In this document: positions 57,187 through 61,940 of the stretch, in pieces
Layout: every line of letters starts with the position of its first letter
Numbering within the stretch: the stretch's first letter is position 1
Assembly (NCBI RefSeq): GCF_001039355.2
Contig: NW_019775908.1
Span: 1 to 64,000 of the forward strand
Reading direction: 5' to 3'
DNA length: 64,000 bases
From: Lingula anatina
Taxonomy: Eukaryota > Brachiopoda > Lingulata > Lingulida > Lingulidae
Position numbers and translations under genes: made by a program
The notes under the pieces: generated by a model
What the model saw: the letters and a program-made list of their open reading frames with translations, nothing else
What the model was told of the DNA's origin: nothing
Databases searched by the model: none

Positions 57187-59998
57187 TCACTATATTATAA
57201 TGATAAAATTGCTGATTTTTAATTTTCCTTACTGCAGTTATATTCATCAGAGCCATCTCCACAGTCATCATCATGGTCACAGCGCCAAGTAGAAGGAATA
57301 CAACTACAGGTATTATTACATGGGAAGCTTTGGGCATCACAACTACCATCTGGACAGGCTGAAAAAAAAGTCAAAAATTATATAAAATAATTCCTCAAGT
57401 TTGTTTTTTCTCATATTTGTACAACATACAAAAAATGGAAAAAACTGCTCACATCTGCATCATTGTATTGATTTTTCTTTACAAATTGTGCATATAAAGA
57501 GATAACTTTTGTTCTGTAACCATCACCATTTCATGCATAAGGGCCATTTAACTAAATCAAGTTGAAAATGAATGAGAATAGCAGTTCCTCATCTAAAATC
57601 TTTTTTTTTTTTTTTTTTTTTTNACTGCTCACATCTGCATCATTGTATTGATTTTTCTTTACAAATTGTGCATATAAAGAGATAACTTTTGTTCTGTAAC
57701 CATCACCATTTCATGCATAAGGGACATTTAACTAAATCAAGTTGAAAATGAATGAGAATAGCAGTTCCTCATCTAAAATCTTTTTTTTTGGGGGGGGGGG
57801 AGGGGGGCAATTAATAAGAAAGGAAACTGGAGCAAACAGATCTCTTTTTTGTTTCTCTTTTTCTTTTTTCAAGTTAACATAAAAAAGAGCCAACCATTTT
57901 TTTGCAATGCCTGGATATCAGTTGGGCAGAGGTCCACAGGCCACGTGGCTCCAGACGGGATCACATGCAGGAGTCTGACATTTTTTCTGGTCAGAATTAT
58001 AATTATTTACATTTTCCATAATAAGAAAGGAACAAAGTTCGTTGCATGTGGTACTCAGAGTTTAGGGGGCTATGATAAACTATTCAGGCCATTCTTTCAA
58101 GCATTTGTGTATGTTCTATAGCATTTCAGACATGTTGCTCTCACAGCTGTGTAGCATTACATGGACCTTTTACACAACATCAAGTTTTCATTTCAGAAAT
58201 CTCGTTTCAGATGCAGAATTAAAAAGAAGATGGAAATTTTCAAGCTTAAAGTTGAGGTCGTTTGTCTTGGTACATGTAGGAACCAAAAAGATGGTACCTA
58301 CATTATTTTGAGATATTTTTCAAAATTAAAGCAAGAAGAAAAATTATAACTCATCAAGAAAAAAAAACTCTCTAGTATACCAGGGGCACCTATGAACCAA
58401 ACAGTTTTACCACTTTTTTTTTTAGTTTAATTGCCATTTATACATTTCTAGTAAATTTCTGCACAGTGCACCCATTTCCACACATACAGGTTTCCAATCT
58501 CAACTACTGATAAGCTTCTGTGTTTTTATCTAGAAGCAGCCCTTCACCCTTATAAATTACTTCATGTGCTATCTGTCTTTTGTGACGGCATCTTCCATAT
58601 AACTAAATACATCACTGCATTTGATAGACCAAGGGCCAAATAGTTTTTTTTTAGCTCTTTATTATCCAAAAGAATATACCAAACATTCCATTATTACATA
58701 ATTTGTGTGTTTGCAAAGCAATTGATAGTAAGATCACATTCCATACTATGCTGTATTGTAAAAATGAGATACAGAAATCTGGATGCAAGGTAGCTCTACA
58801 GGAAAATTTGTTTATTACAGTAATAGCAGTCATAAAATAAGTTTTTGAAGGCAAAAATAAAACAAAATAAATAATGTGTGGAAACAAAAAAAAAAAAACA
58901 TCGGTACTAATCTGTGACATGGCGCTGGGCTGTGTGGAAAATAGTTAGATGTGTGGAACTTCGATAAACTCTCATAATTGTATATGGTAGTTAAGCCTGT
59001 ACTCTACATTAGAACTCTACTAATGAAAAGCACAGGTGGTTCAGGCAGTGTATTAAAGTGGAAAGCATGGCTACTGCCAAATTTATTCTACTGATAAGAC
59101 AGACATGCAGGGGTGTGATCCATCCCACCTAGCAAAGAGTGGTCCCAGTTCATTTTTCAACTGCTGGATGTGTGTTTAAGAGGATTTTAAAAGCCAAACA
59201 TTAAATCCTTGACGCTGCAAAGAAAGCAGGTGTCTTGCAGTAAAAATCAGCCAAACATTAAATCCTTGACAATGCAAAGAAAGCAGGTGTCTTGCAGTAA
59301 AAAAACTTAACTCCATATAGATATACATATGATACACCAAACACGTTTCTTTCTTATAAACACCAAATGCTAGATTGCATTGTTGTTTCAACCTCTAGAT
59401 GACTTAAGAGGACCCCATGCTCTGCAGAAATCAGTTGCGGAAAAAAAAACTTCTGTAGGGAGGGCACTGACCGATAACTAGGTGCAAAAACTCTCACTGA
59501 AGAAATCACATTCCATTTGTTTCTTTTAGATATGAAAACGCTTCCTTGCAACATGAAATGAAGTTACCATTAGAATAAACGATCAGCTGTAAATTTTTGT
59601 TTTTGCAGCTGGGATCGTCGCGTACGTTTGACCTTCTCGGGTAGTCCCAATGTATTCTATGTGAAATCGACAAATAAGAGACTAATTCAAGGAAATTATG
59701 CACCCGGCTTATAGTCATTCAAGTCTATATGCGTGTAAAAGAATGCACCGGTATTCGTTTTGTTTGAGAAACCGTCGTGACTCAAAAGAAATCGCAGCCA
59801 GATCAAAATTACGCAACACACCACTGCAGCTACATTCATCATTTATTAGAGCGTAAAACATACCGACTCGCCGCCGTTCATCGACGGACCCATTCAAAGA
59901 AAACAAAGCAGCAAAGAACATGGAAAAGTCAACTTACTTGCAACGCTAACGTGAATCAAAGCAAGAAGGAAAACTCCAACAGCTCCTCTGGCCTTCAT
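5638..59998 (-). CDS. LRP2: Megalin-like endocytic receptor (LRP2 type), 81 coding exons
   Basis: Giant type I membrane receptor of the LDL receptor family, expected to bind and internalise many ligands at the cell surface. I traced 81 exons by hand from LDLa, EGF and YWTD motifs and splice sites. Splice phases agree at every junction, and the lengths sum to 13,152 nt (4,383 residues plus stop). All introns are GT-AG except two GC-AG introns, after exons 32 and 55. LRP2 is preferred to LRP1 for three reasons: only two EGF modules precede the membrane, there is no furin site before it, and the tail has a proline-rich PAKPP segment followed by an acidic end, as in megalin. LDLa clusters hold 3/8/10/11 repeats, so cluster I is short. 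Exon coordinates are given in the module entries below. Identity as an LRP1/LRP2-class receptor is near certain; the assignment to LRP2 rather than LRP1 is strong inference. Confidence 0.93.
6531..6594. repeat. Compound (GT)n(GA)n microsatellite next to the transmembrane exon
   Basis: GT units to 6570, then GA units to about 6594. On the transcribed strand this is a CU/CA tract starting a few bases after the exon 79 donor. It is likely length-polymorphic. Confidence 0.97.
6603..6690 (-). CDS. LRP2: LRP2-like exon 79: transmembrane helix
   Basis: The 88-nt exon (phase 1 to phase 2) encodes about 23 hydrophobic residues ([14 protein letters not shown], then [10 protein letters not shown]) followed by four arginines as a stop-transfer signal; residues about 4217-4246. 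Six bases into the intron after its donor a compound (GA)n/(GT)n microsatellite begins on the plus strand. Skipping this exon would shift the frame and remove the anchor. Confidence 0.92.
6969..7774 (-). CDS. LRP2: LRP2-like exons 76-78: juxtamembrane EGF modules
   Basis: Exons are 7774-7652 ([14 protein letters not shown]), and 7532-7425 plus 7031-6969, which together make one classical EGF (CPCKNGGKC, then YYGEYC); residues about 4119-4216. The final EGF is split by an intron. Only two modules lie here, where LRP1 has a longer string and a furin site. Confidence 0.86.
8049..9998 (-). CDS. LRP2: LRP2-like exons 72-75: beta-propeller 8
   Basis: Exons are 9998-9719, 9111-8983, 8813-8590 and 8228-8049; residues about 3848-4118. 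Signatures are VYWSD, LYWTD, MYWTD, VYWCD and a degenerate MYWVS. This is the last propeller before the membrane. Confidence 0.9.
9352..9545. repeat. Possible dispersed repeat in intron 72
   Basis: It begins with a 'cccatagccaggggg' type sequence and a following CGAACCCCC, a pattern I associate with abundant short interspersed elements of marine invertebrates. There is only one copy in the window, so this rests on recall rather than on a comparison. Confidence 0.25.
10267..10799 (-). CDS. LRP2: LRP2-like exons 70-71: two EGF modules
   Basis: Exons are 10799-10665 ([12 protein letters not shown], then LCSCFDGY, then SC) and 10398-10267 ([12 protein letters not shown], calcium-binding type); residues about 3759-3847. 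Exon 70 has an unusual GTGGGG donor, but phase and homology leave no better choice. Confidence 0.88.
11178..14401 (-). CDS. LRP2: LRP2-like exons 62-69: EGF plus LDLa cluster IV (eleven repeats)
   Basis: Exons are 14401-14153 (EGF plus LDLa 1), 14006-13761 (two), 13586-13470, 13186-12941 (two), 12652-12521, 12302-12130 (one and a half), 11694-11490 and 11303-11178; residues about 3261-3758. Eleven repeats match vertebrate megalin cluster IV. Repeat 9 is split by a phase 0 intron inside the module (FGCDNT | ICIPNEW), unlike most phase 1 boundaries. The exon 67 acceptor is formed by a trinucleotide repeat ending in TTAG instead of a normal pyrimidine tract. Confidence 0.92.
12305..12331. repeat. 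(AAT)n microsatellite forming the exon 67 acceptor
   Basis: On the minus strand the repeat reads (TTA)n and ends in TTAG directly before exon 67. The acceptor therefore lacks an ordinary pyrimidine tract. A similar (AAT)n run lies near the exon 26 acceptor (32380-32400). Confidence 0.9.
14720..16656 (-). CDS. LRP2: LRP2-like exons 58-61: beta-propeller 7
   Basis: Exons are 16656-16398, 15993-15865, 15322-15152 and 14946-14720; residues about 2999-3260. Signatures are VYFID, LYWVD, IYWTD, MWWAD and IYWTD. The intron after exon 59 contains a 20-base G run (plus strand 15708-15727 approx.). Confidence 0.9.
16997..17568 (-). CDS. LRP2: LRP2-like exons 56-57: two calcium-binding EGF modules
   Basis: Exons are 17568-17443 (GVDECAEVV, six cysteines) and 17128-16997 ([12 protein letters not shown], six cysteines); residues about 2913-2998. 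The D-x-[ND]-E-C starts are typical of calcium-binding EGF modules. They link cluster III to propeller 7. Confidence 0.9.
17860..17865 (-). other. GC splice donor (intron 55)
   Basis: Exon 55 ends TGT G followed by GCAAGT. This is the only donor that keeps the frame into the next EGF exon (G|GA GTG GAT GAA). GCAAGT otherwise matches the donor consensus perfectly, as is usual for real GC-AG introns. Confidence 0.85.
17866..21803 (-). CDS. LRP2: LRP2-like exons 48-55: EGF plus LDLa cluster III (ten repeats)
   Basis: Exons are 21803-21543 (EGF plus LDLa 1), 21175-21059, 20782-20513 (LDLa 3, 4 and start of 5), 20162-20061 (rest of 5), 19750-19616, 19030-18776 (7 and 8), 18377-18255 and 17988-17866; residues about 2451-2912. 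Ten repeats match vertebrate megalin cluster III. LDLa 5 is split by a phase 1 intron after SEPCLEG. Exon 55 ends at a GC donor (TGT G|GCAAGT); both nearby GT choices would give a stop in exon 56. Confidence 0.9.
22069..24309 (-). CDS. LRP2: LRP2-like exons 43-47: beta-propeller 6
   Basis: Exons are 24309-24070, 23757-23574, 23083-22925, 22554-22433 and 22179-22069; residues about 2179-2450. Signatures are IYFTQ, VYWSD, MYWTD, MYWAD and IYWTD. It precedes the EGF plus LDLa cluster III block. Confidence 0.9.
24930..25055 (-). CDS. LRP2: LRP2-like exon 42: EGF module
   Basis: Phase 1-1 exon, residues about 2137-2178: [12 protein letters not shown], then TCRCAVGV, then SCKG. It links propellers 5 and 6. 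The donor is GTGCGT. Confidence 0.9.
25219..27774 (-). CDS. LRP2: LRP2-like exons 36-41: beta-propeller 5
   Basis: Exons are 27774-27673, 27353-27162, 26870-26735, 26310-26139, 25686-25573 and 25330-25219; residues about 1861-2136. Signatures are IYWCD, IYFTN, LYWTD, VYWVD and VYWVD. Exon 36 is short (102 nt, 34 codons) and opens the propeller ([16 protein letters not shown]). Downstream of exon 41 the DNA returns to an EGF exon. Confidence 0.88.
27829..28042 (-). mobile_element. Foldback MITE-like repeat, copy A (inverted orientation)
   Basis: About 210 bp in intron 35. The ends are inverted (CCCATAGATTTTAGATCG near the left, GATCTAATCTATGG near the right). The interior carries the family landmarks GAGTCTCACTAGATTA, then AATTAACTTT, then GTGAACCCCCAGGGAG. 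It has the opposite orientation to copies B-D. No coding capacity. Confidence 0.8.
28274..28399 (-). CDS. LRP2: LRP2-like exon 35: EGF module
   Basis: Phase 1-1 exon, residues about 1819-1860: [12 protein letters not shown], then TCACTIGY, then QC. It links propellers 4 and 5. Confidence 0.9.
28701..30278 (-). CDS. LRP2: LRP2-like exons 31-34: beta-propeller 4
   Basis: Exons are 30278-30097, 29847-29594, 29390-29216 and 28923-28701; residues about 1541-1818. Signatures are degenerate: VYWIE, MYWGS, LYWLD, LYWSQ and LYYAD. Exon 32 ends at a GC donor (GG|GCAAGT), and only this site joins in frame to exon 33 (GG|A). Exon 34 ends at a weak GTGTGC donor. Confidence 0.88.
29588..29593 (-). other. 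GC splice donor (intron 32)
   Basis: Exon 32 ends GAA GG followed by GCAAGT and joins GG|A AAA in exon 33, giving a normal propeller blade (EGKLYWLD). No in-frame GT donor is nearby. Confidence 0.85.
30432..30560 (-). CDS. LRP2: LRP2-like exon 30: EGF module
   Basis: Phase 1-1 exon, residues about 1498-1540, with cysteines as [10 protein letters not shown], then CACPVGM, then HNC. It sits between propellers 3 and 4. The donor is GTCAGT, weaker than the GTAAGT common in this gene. Confidence 0.88.
30910..32360 (-). CDS. LRP2: LRP2-like exons 26-29: beta-propeller 3
   Basis: Exons are 32360-32152, 31974-31790, 31572-31344 and 31087-30910; residues about 1231-1497. Blade signatures are LFYAD, IYWTD, LMFWTD, LYFCD and VYWTD. 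Exon 27 begins directly after TAG with a Leu codon and is phase 0; exon 26 therefore ends phase 0 at AAAGTG before GTAAG. Confidence 0.9.
32524..32544. repeat. (CA)n microsatellite ending in an undetermined base
   Basis: CA units run into the single N at 32544, which suggests a collapsed or unresolved repeat length in intron 25. Confidence 0.9.
32930..33049 (-). CDS. LRP2: LRP2-like exon 25: EGF module
   Basis: Phase 1-1 exon, residues about 1191-1230, with a six-cysteine EGF ([12 protein letters not shown], then CFCPSGQ, then KTCMG). It links LDLa cluster II to propeller 3. Confidence 0.9.
33647..37134 (-). CDS. LRP2: LRP2-like exons 18-24: EGF plus LDLa cluster II (eight repeats)
   Basis: Exons are 37134-36868 (EGF plus LDLa 1), 36643-36533, 35969-35850, 35572-35336 (two LDLa), 34719-34591, 34261-34130 and 33778-33647; residues about 815-1190. 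That gives eight repeats, as in vertebrate megalin cluster II. The last is divergent ([13 protein letters not shown]) but keeps the acidic calcium ligands. LDLa 2 loses its last cysteine codon to the exon 19/20 junction (T|GC), which confirms the splice. The acceptor of exon 20 is AAG rather than a CAG or TAG. Confidence 0.92.
35071..35304 (+). mobile_element. Foldback MITE-like repeat, copy B
   Basis: Same family, about 230 bp, in intron 21. Its terminal inverted repeats are the clearest: TTCCCACAGATTTAGATCG at the left against the complement of TCAATCTAAATATCTGTGG at the right. Landmarks CTCCCTGGGGGTTCACGC and AGTTAATTACCCCCTTACAG are shared with copy D. Confidence 0.85.
37618..40786 (-). 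CDS. LRP2: LRP2-like exons 13-17: beta-propeller 2
   Basis: Exons are 40786-40577, 40224-40029, 39548-39372, 39177-39089 and 37767-37618; residues about 541-814. Blade signatures are YIYYSD, LYYTD, YIFWTE, VYWCD and LYFTD. Exon 15 ends at a weak GTGTG donor, but the frame continues exactly (AG|A) into exon 16. Confidence 0.9.
37768..39088. other. Intron 16 (1.3 kb)
   Basis: Unremarkable AT-rich DNA. Open frames on both strands at 37943-38332 are chance. Confidence 0.6.
41178..41309 (-). CDS. LRP2: LRP2-like exon 12: EGF module between propellers 1 and 2
   Basis: One phase 1-1 exon, residues about 497-540, with six cysteines: [12 protein letters not shown], then YRCMCDIGY, then KTC. It is the usual clamp that closes a YWTD propeller. 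The donor is GTACGT. Confidence 0.9.
41795..42052 (+). mobile_element. Foldback MITE-like repeat, copy C (diverged)
   Basis: Intron 11. The ends AGACTGGGTTCCCA and TGGGAATGGTCTC are inverted repeats. The interior is diverged but keeps AGTTAATTACCCCC and the AGTGATAATCCCC landmark. It is the oldest-looking of the four copies. Confidence 0.75.
42636..42666 (+). repeat. G-rich tract with G-quadruplex potential
   Basis: Four runs of three or more G separated by single T bases on the plus strand (GGGTGGGGGGTGGGG type). On the receptor transcript it is C-rich and starts about 11 bases into intron 11. Confidence 0.9.
42677..46865 (-). CDS. LRP2: LRP2-like exons 7-11: beta-propeller 1
   Basis: Exons are 46865-46705, 46374-46284, 44369-44237, 43327-43115 and 42888-42677; residues about 227-496. 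YWTD-type blade signatures are MYWSD, LYVVD, MFFTD, VYWSD and LYAVD, one per blade boundary. In this family such a six-bladed propeller followed by an EGF module mediates low-pH ligand release and folding. Intron 8 (44370-46283) is almost 2 kb. Confidence 0.9.
44370..46283. other. Intron 8 (1.9 kb)
   Basis: AT-rich DNA. I see no exon, repeat family or conserved signal in it. Confidence 0.6.
46866..48334. other. Intron 6 (1.5 kb)
   Basis: Contains foldback element copy D at 48001-48208. The rest is unremarkable. Confidence 0.65.
48001..48208 (+). mobile_element. Foldback MITE-like repeat, copy D
   Basis: Intron 6. Contains TTTAGATCGATCC near the left end and GATCGATCTA near the right end, with CTCCCTGGGGGTTCACAC and AGTTAATTACCCCCTTACAG between them. 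Close to copy B in sequence and orientation. Confidence 0.85.
48335..49153 (-). CDS. LRP2: LRP2-like exons 5-6: two EGF modules
   Basis: Exon 5 (49153-49034) encodes a six-cysteine EGF module. Exon 6 (48466-48335) encodes a calcium-binding type EGF starting DFDEC. Residues are about 143-226. Both exons are phase 1-1, the usual shuffling phase of this family. They couple LDLa cluster I to propeller 1. Confidence 0.9.
49154..50813. other. Intron 4 (1.66 kb)
   Basis: Holds three tandem copies of GGTCAAGACT (49699-49728) and an A-run near 49498-49517. No exon or known element seen. Confidence 0.7.
50814..57358 (-). CDS. LRP2: LRP2-like exons 2-4: LDLa cluster I (three repeats)
   Basis: Exons are 57358-57233, 55204-55088 and 50936-50814, all phase 1-1, residues about 21-142. 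Each encodes one six-cysteine complement-type repeat. Repeats 1 and 2 have the usual DDCGDGSDE / NDCGDNSDE calcium box. Repeat 3 is divergent ([13 protein letters not shown], with Val where Trp is usual) but keeps the four acidic ligand positions. Vertebrate megalin has seven repeats here and LRP1 has two. I scanned introns 1-4 on the minus strand for further SDE-type motifs and found none, though intron 1 contains an assembly gap at 57623. Confidence 0.9.
50937..55087. other. Intron 3 (4.15 kb), the largest in the gene
   Basis: No LDLa, EGF or other exon signal was found on either strand. It contains the MITE-like element at 53014-53276, a 43-bp direct repeat at 50959-51064 (period about 63), a poly-T run near 53490-53506 and a degenerate TG-rich patch at 54375-54415. 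Confidence 0.7.
53014..53276. mobile_element. Second MITE-like element with long terminal inverted repeats
   Basis: Located in intron 3. The left arm GTTCACAATGAATCTATC and the right arm (read on the minus strand) GTTCAGAATGAATCTATC continue to match through CATACA and AGCTxGTG, giving about 30 bp of inverted repeat around 200 bp of non-coding interior. Confidence 0.75.
55753..55806. repeat. Near-perfect hairpin in intron 2
   Basis: Two 20-base arms (55753-55772 and 55787-55806) are inverted copies with a single difference, around a 14-base loop. In RNA from the plus strand the difference is a G-U pair, so the stem is effectively unbroken. It may be a small-RNA hairpin or the remnant of a foldback element. 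Confidence 0.8.
57145..57187. repeat. (CA)n microsatellite
   Basis: About 20 CA units, one interrupted by a G, 45 bases into intron 2. Confidence 0.97.
57444..57789. repeat. 180-bp direct duplication around an assembly gap
   Basis: 57444-57600 recurs from 57624 with one difference seen (GGCCATT against GGACATT). A poly-T run and a single N separate the copies. This looks like two overlapping contig ends joined without merging, not a biological repeat. Confidence 0.85.
59193..59305. repeat. Tandem repeat, two copies of 57 bp
   Basis: The unit starts GCCAAACATTAAATCC and ends TTGCAGTAAAAA; copies at 59193 and 59250 differ at only a few bases. Confidence 0.95.
59938..59998 (-). CDS. LRP2: LRP2-like exon 1: start codon and signal peptide
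   Basis: The ATG is at 59998-59996. It opens a 20-residue secretion signal: MKARGAVG, then a hydrophobic core VFLLALI, then a small-residue cleavage region ending SVA. The exon ends in phase 1 before a GTAAGT donor and joins in frame to the first LDLa exon. I chose this start because it gives a textbook signal peptide directly upstream of LDLa 1 and has a good donor. No expression data are available to confirm it. Confidence 0.85.
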
Positions 59999-60350
59999 CC
60001 TTGCTCATTAATGTTAAATGCTGTTAACGTAAACATGGAAACGTTACTGGTGATTTTCTCAGTTCACTTCTCCTCCTCTCTGTCCTGCTTTCTCGGTGCA
60101 CTGTATCCTTGGCTGATGTTCAAGATGCTCTGTGACCTCGTGCCCCGGAACAAGTGTGAGGGAAAGTGAAGTTTGCTTCGAAACAACGTGAGTTGTGCTA
60201 TCCAGATCAGCGGTAACAAACCGTCAAAAGATGTTATCACGGCGCTCCGCCGATAACTACGGTCCACTGCGCAGAATGGGCCCCTGTTTGCTTTGTGTTA
60301 GTTCTCAGAGTGAATAGTCTACAAGTGGTGGCCGCGCGGTAAGTTGACAG
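59999..60350 (-). promoter_or_regulatory. Presumed 5' UTR and promoter of the receptor gene
   Basis: Upstream of the start codon the DNA becomes richer in GC and CpG (for example CGGCGCTCCGCCG near 60240, GGCCGCGCGG near 60330) than the rest of the window. No TATA box is evident. The transcription start cannot be placed. A plus-strand donor-like GTAAGT at 60339 hints at divergent transcription. Confidence 0.5.
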
Positions 60351-60850
60351 TTTGGACAGGTTCTATCCACATTCAGGGCAGCAGCTGGTACCTCCTAGCA
60401 CCGCTTTCTCCGAGGGAAGATCGAATTTCACCCCAATTTTACTAAGACACTTCTTTGACGTTAAATAACAACTCAAGTTGACTTTTTTCTATTTCTTTCT
60501 ATTTTTATCGTCGATCTCATTTAGATACTTTATTATTCCATATCGCCATTCGTAGTTCCAAAATTTTATCTCGTAAAAGTGAATTGGCTCAATATAGACT
60601 AGGCTATTAGCACAACACTATTGTGAATCTTTTTTTTTTTTTTTTCTTGACATGCTGTAGAAAGTTGCAACGATTTGGTGTATTATGTTGTGATAGAAGT
60701 TCCAATCTTTCGTCAGAGCTGATTACAAGGGAGTGAATGCGTTTGGCACAACTAGTTTACATGGGCGTGGATGTGTTTGGCTCAACTAACACATTTCGCC
60801 GTTACCATACCCACCCTGTTGCCTAAAGAACCAGGCCCTAAAATGGTGGA

Positions 60851-60851
<1 letters not shown>

Positions 60852-60904
<53 letters not shown>
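60852..60904. repeat. (AT)n microsatellite
   Basis: About 26 AT units. Confidence 0.97.
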
Positions 60905-60907
<3 letters not shown>

Positions 60908-61203
60908 ATTCCAGTCGTTTTGTTAATTGATAAATCATAAAATTTTCAACGGTTGCCACAGGGTTCTGATTTATGCTAAAACAGAAGCCAAAACAATTAA
61001 GAGATGAAGTCAATGATATCACTCACTTTGCTTCGTAAGAAAATAATTTATTAATGTGGCATTTAACTGTGTAAACAAGTACACATGAAACATTTCAATA
61101 AATCAAACAATACAATCATTTTTAAAAATCAGTGGTTACTTAAAATCAATTTGCTATCAATTTGGCATTTGAGGTTGGCAGAAACCATGTTGATTTTTGC
61201 AGG

Positions 61204-61386
61204 GTAATGTCGATACTTCCCCCACACCGATAATCCCCCTTGTAATTTTTTGTATTATGCGCATCGATACGACCCCACACCGATAGATCCCCGCACCGAT
61301 ACTTCCCCGCACCGATACTCCCCCTCAGTATATCTGTAATTGTGGGGGGAGTAACGGTGCGGGGAAGTATTGATGCGGGGATGTAT
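61204..61386. repeat. GC-rich array of a short unit with an inverted half
   Basis: Copies of a unit close to CCCCGCACCGATACTTCC occur four to five times from 61212 to 61324. The reverse complement form (GGTGCGGGGAAGTATTGATG) follows at 61351-61377, so the whole region can fold back on itself. Open frames across it are by-products of the repeat. Confidence 0.85.
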
Positions 61387-61888
61387 CCACATGTAACCAT
61401 TTTTGCAATGCCAGTATAAAGAAACCCATACAACATGGCTATACAGGCCAGTATAGTCCTTTAAAGTGGACATCAGAATCTTGACCTAACATGCATTAAT
61501 TTATCTGTGTTATAAAACCATAAGTTAACAGCACATTTTCATCTAAAATGGCATACCATCACACTGTCATAAAAATTCACAGACATTCAAAGCCTCTATG
61601 CAACTCCCCAGATTACATTTTTCACAGTATGTTTAACATTGAACAATATTATTAAGTATCTGAGATATTTAACAATTCAAAACATGAAGTTGGTGATTAA
61701 CTTATGAAAAAATATTGATCTTCATTGTATATTTAAGGGATTAATCAAAGTATATATAAATATATTTGAATAAACATGCCTCCTGAGGATCGGACATAAC
61801 CATAGGGTATGTCTGTGAAACCTGGAGTAGAGGCACTTAATTTTTATTATCATATAAAAATTCTCCCTTCAGAATTGAACACTATAGA

Positions 61889-61890
<2 letters not shown>

Positions 61891-61924
<34 letters not shown>
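61891..61924. repeat. (AT)n microsatellite
   Basis: About 17 AT units, only 11 bases beyond the PLP-enzyme stop codon. Confidence 0.97.
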
Positions 61925-61927
<3 letters not shown>

Positions 61928-61934
61928 TAGAGTT

Positions 61935-61940
61935 TTTATT
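61935..61940 (-). terminator. AATAAA overlapping the PLP-enzyme stop codon
   Basis: The stop codon TAA is part of an AATAAA hexamer on the minus strand. If it is used, the 3' UTR would be extremely short. Later signals are possible. Confidence 0.3.

Larger units (their letters stand above)
55205..57232. other. Intron 2 (2.0 kb)
   Basis: AT-rich, with the hairpin at 55753-55806 and a (CA)n microsatellite at 57145-57187 just after the exon 2 donor. No exon seen. Confidence 0.7.
57359..59937. other. Intron 1 (2.6 kb) with an assembly gap
   Basis: Contains the 180-bp duplication around the single N at 57623, a G-run at 57789-57808 and the 57-bp tandem pair at 59193-59305. No LDLa exon was found, but the gap region may not be reliable. 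Confidence 0.7.
60351..61935. other. Intergenic DNA between the PLP-enzyme gene and the receptor
   Basis: Holds a T-run at 60630-60645, an (AT)n tract at 60852-60904, the GC-rich inverted array at 61204-61386 and an (AT)n tract at 61891-61924 right after the enzyme gene's stop. No gene seen. Confidence 0.6.

Noticed and set aside
5638-59998. Identity as LRP1 rather than LRP2
   Set aside because: LRP1 also has 8/10/11 clusters and a short cluster I, but it has six EGF modules and a furin site before the membrane and a different tail. Here there are two EGF modules, no R-x-[KR]-R site before the membrane, and a megalin-like proline-rich acidic tail.
59777-60169. 130-codon plus-strand open frame
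   Set aside because: It overlaps the receptor's signal-peptide exon on the other strand, has no family resemblance and no support from splice or promoter context.
61146-61473. Overlapping open frames with repeated Gly/Arg/Tyr pattern
   Set aside because: They are translations of the GC-rich repeat array.
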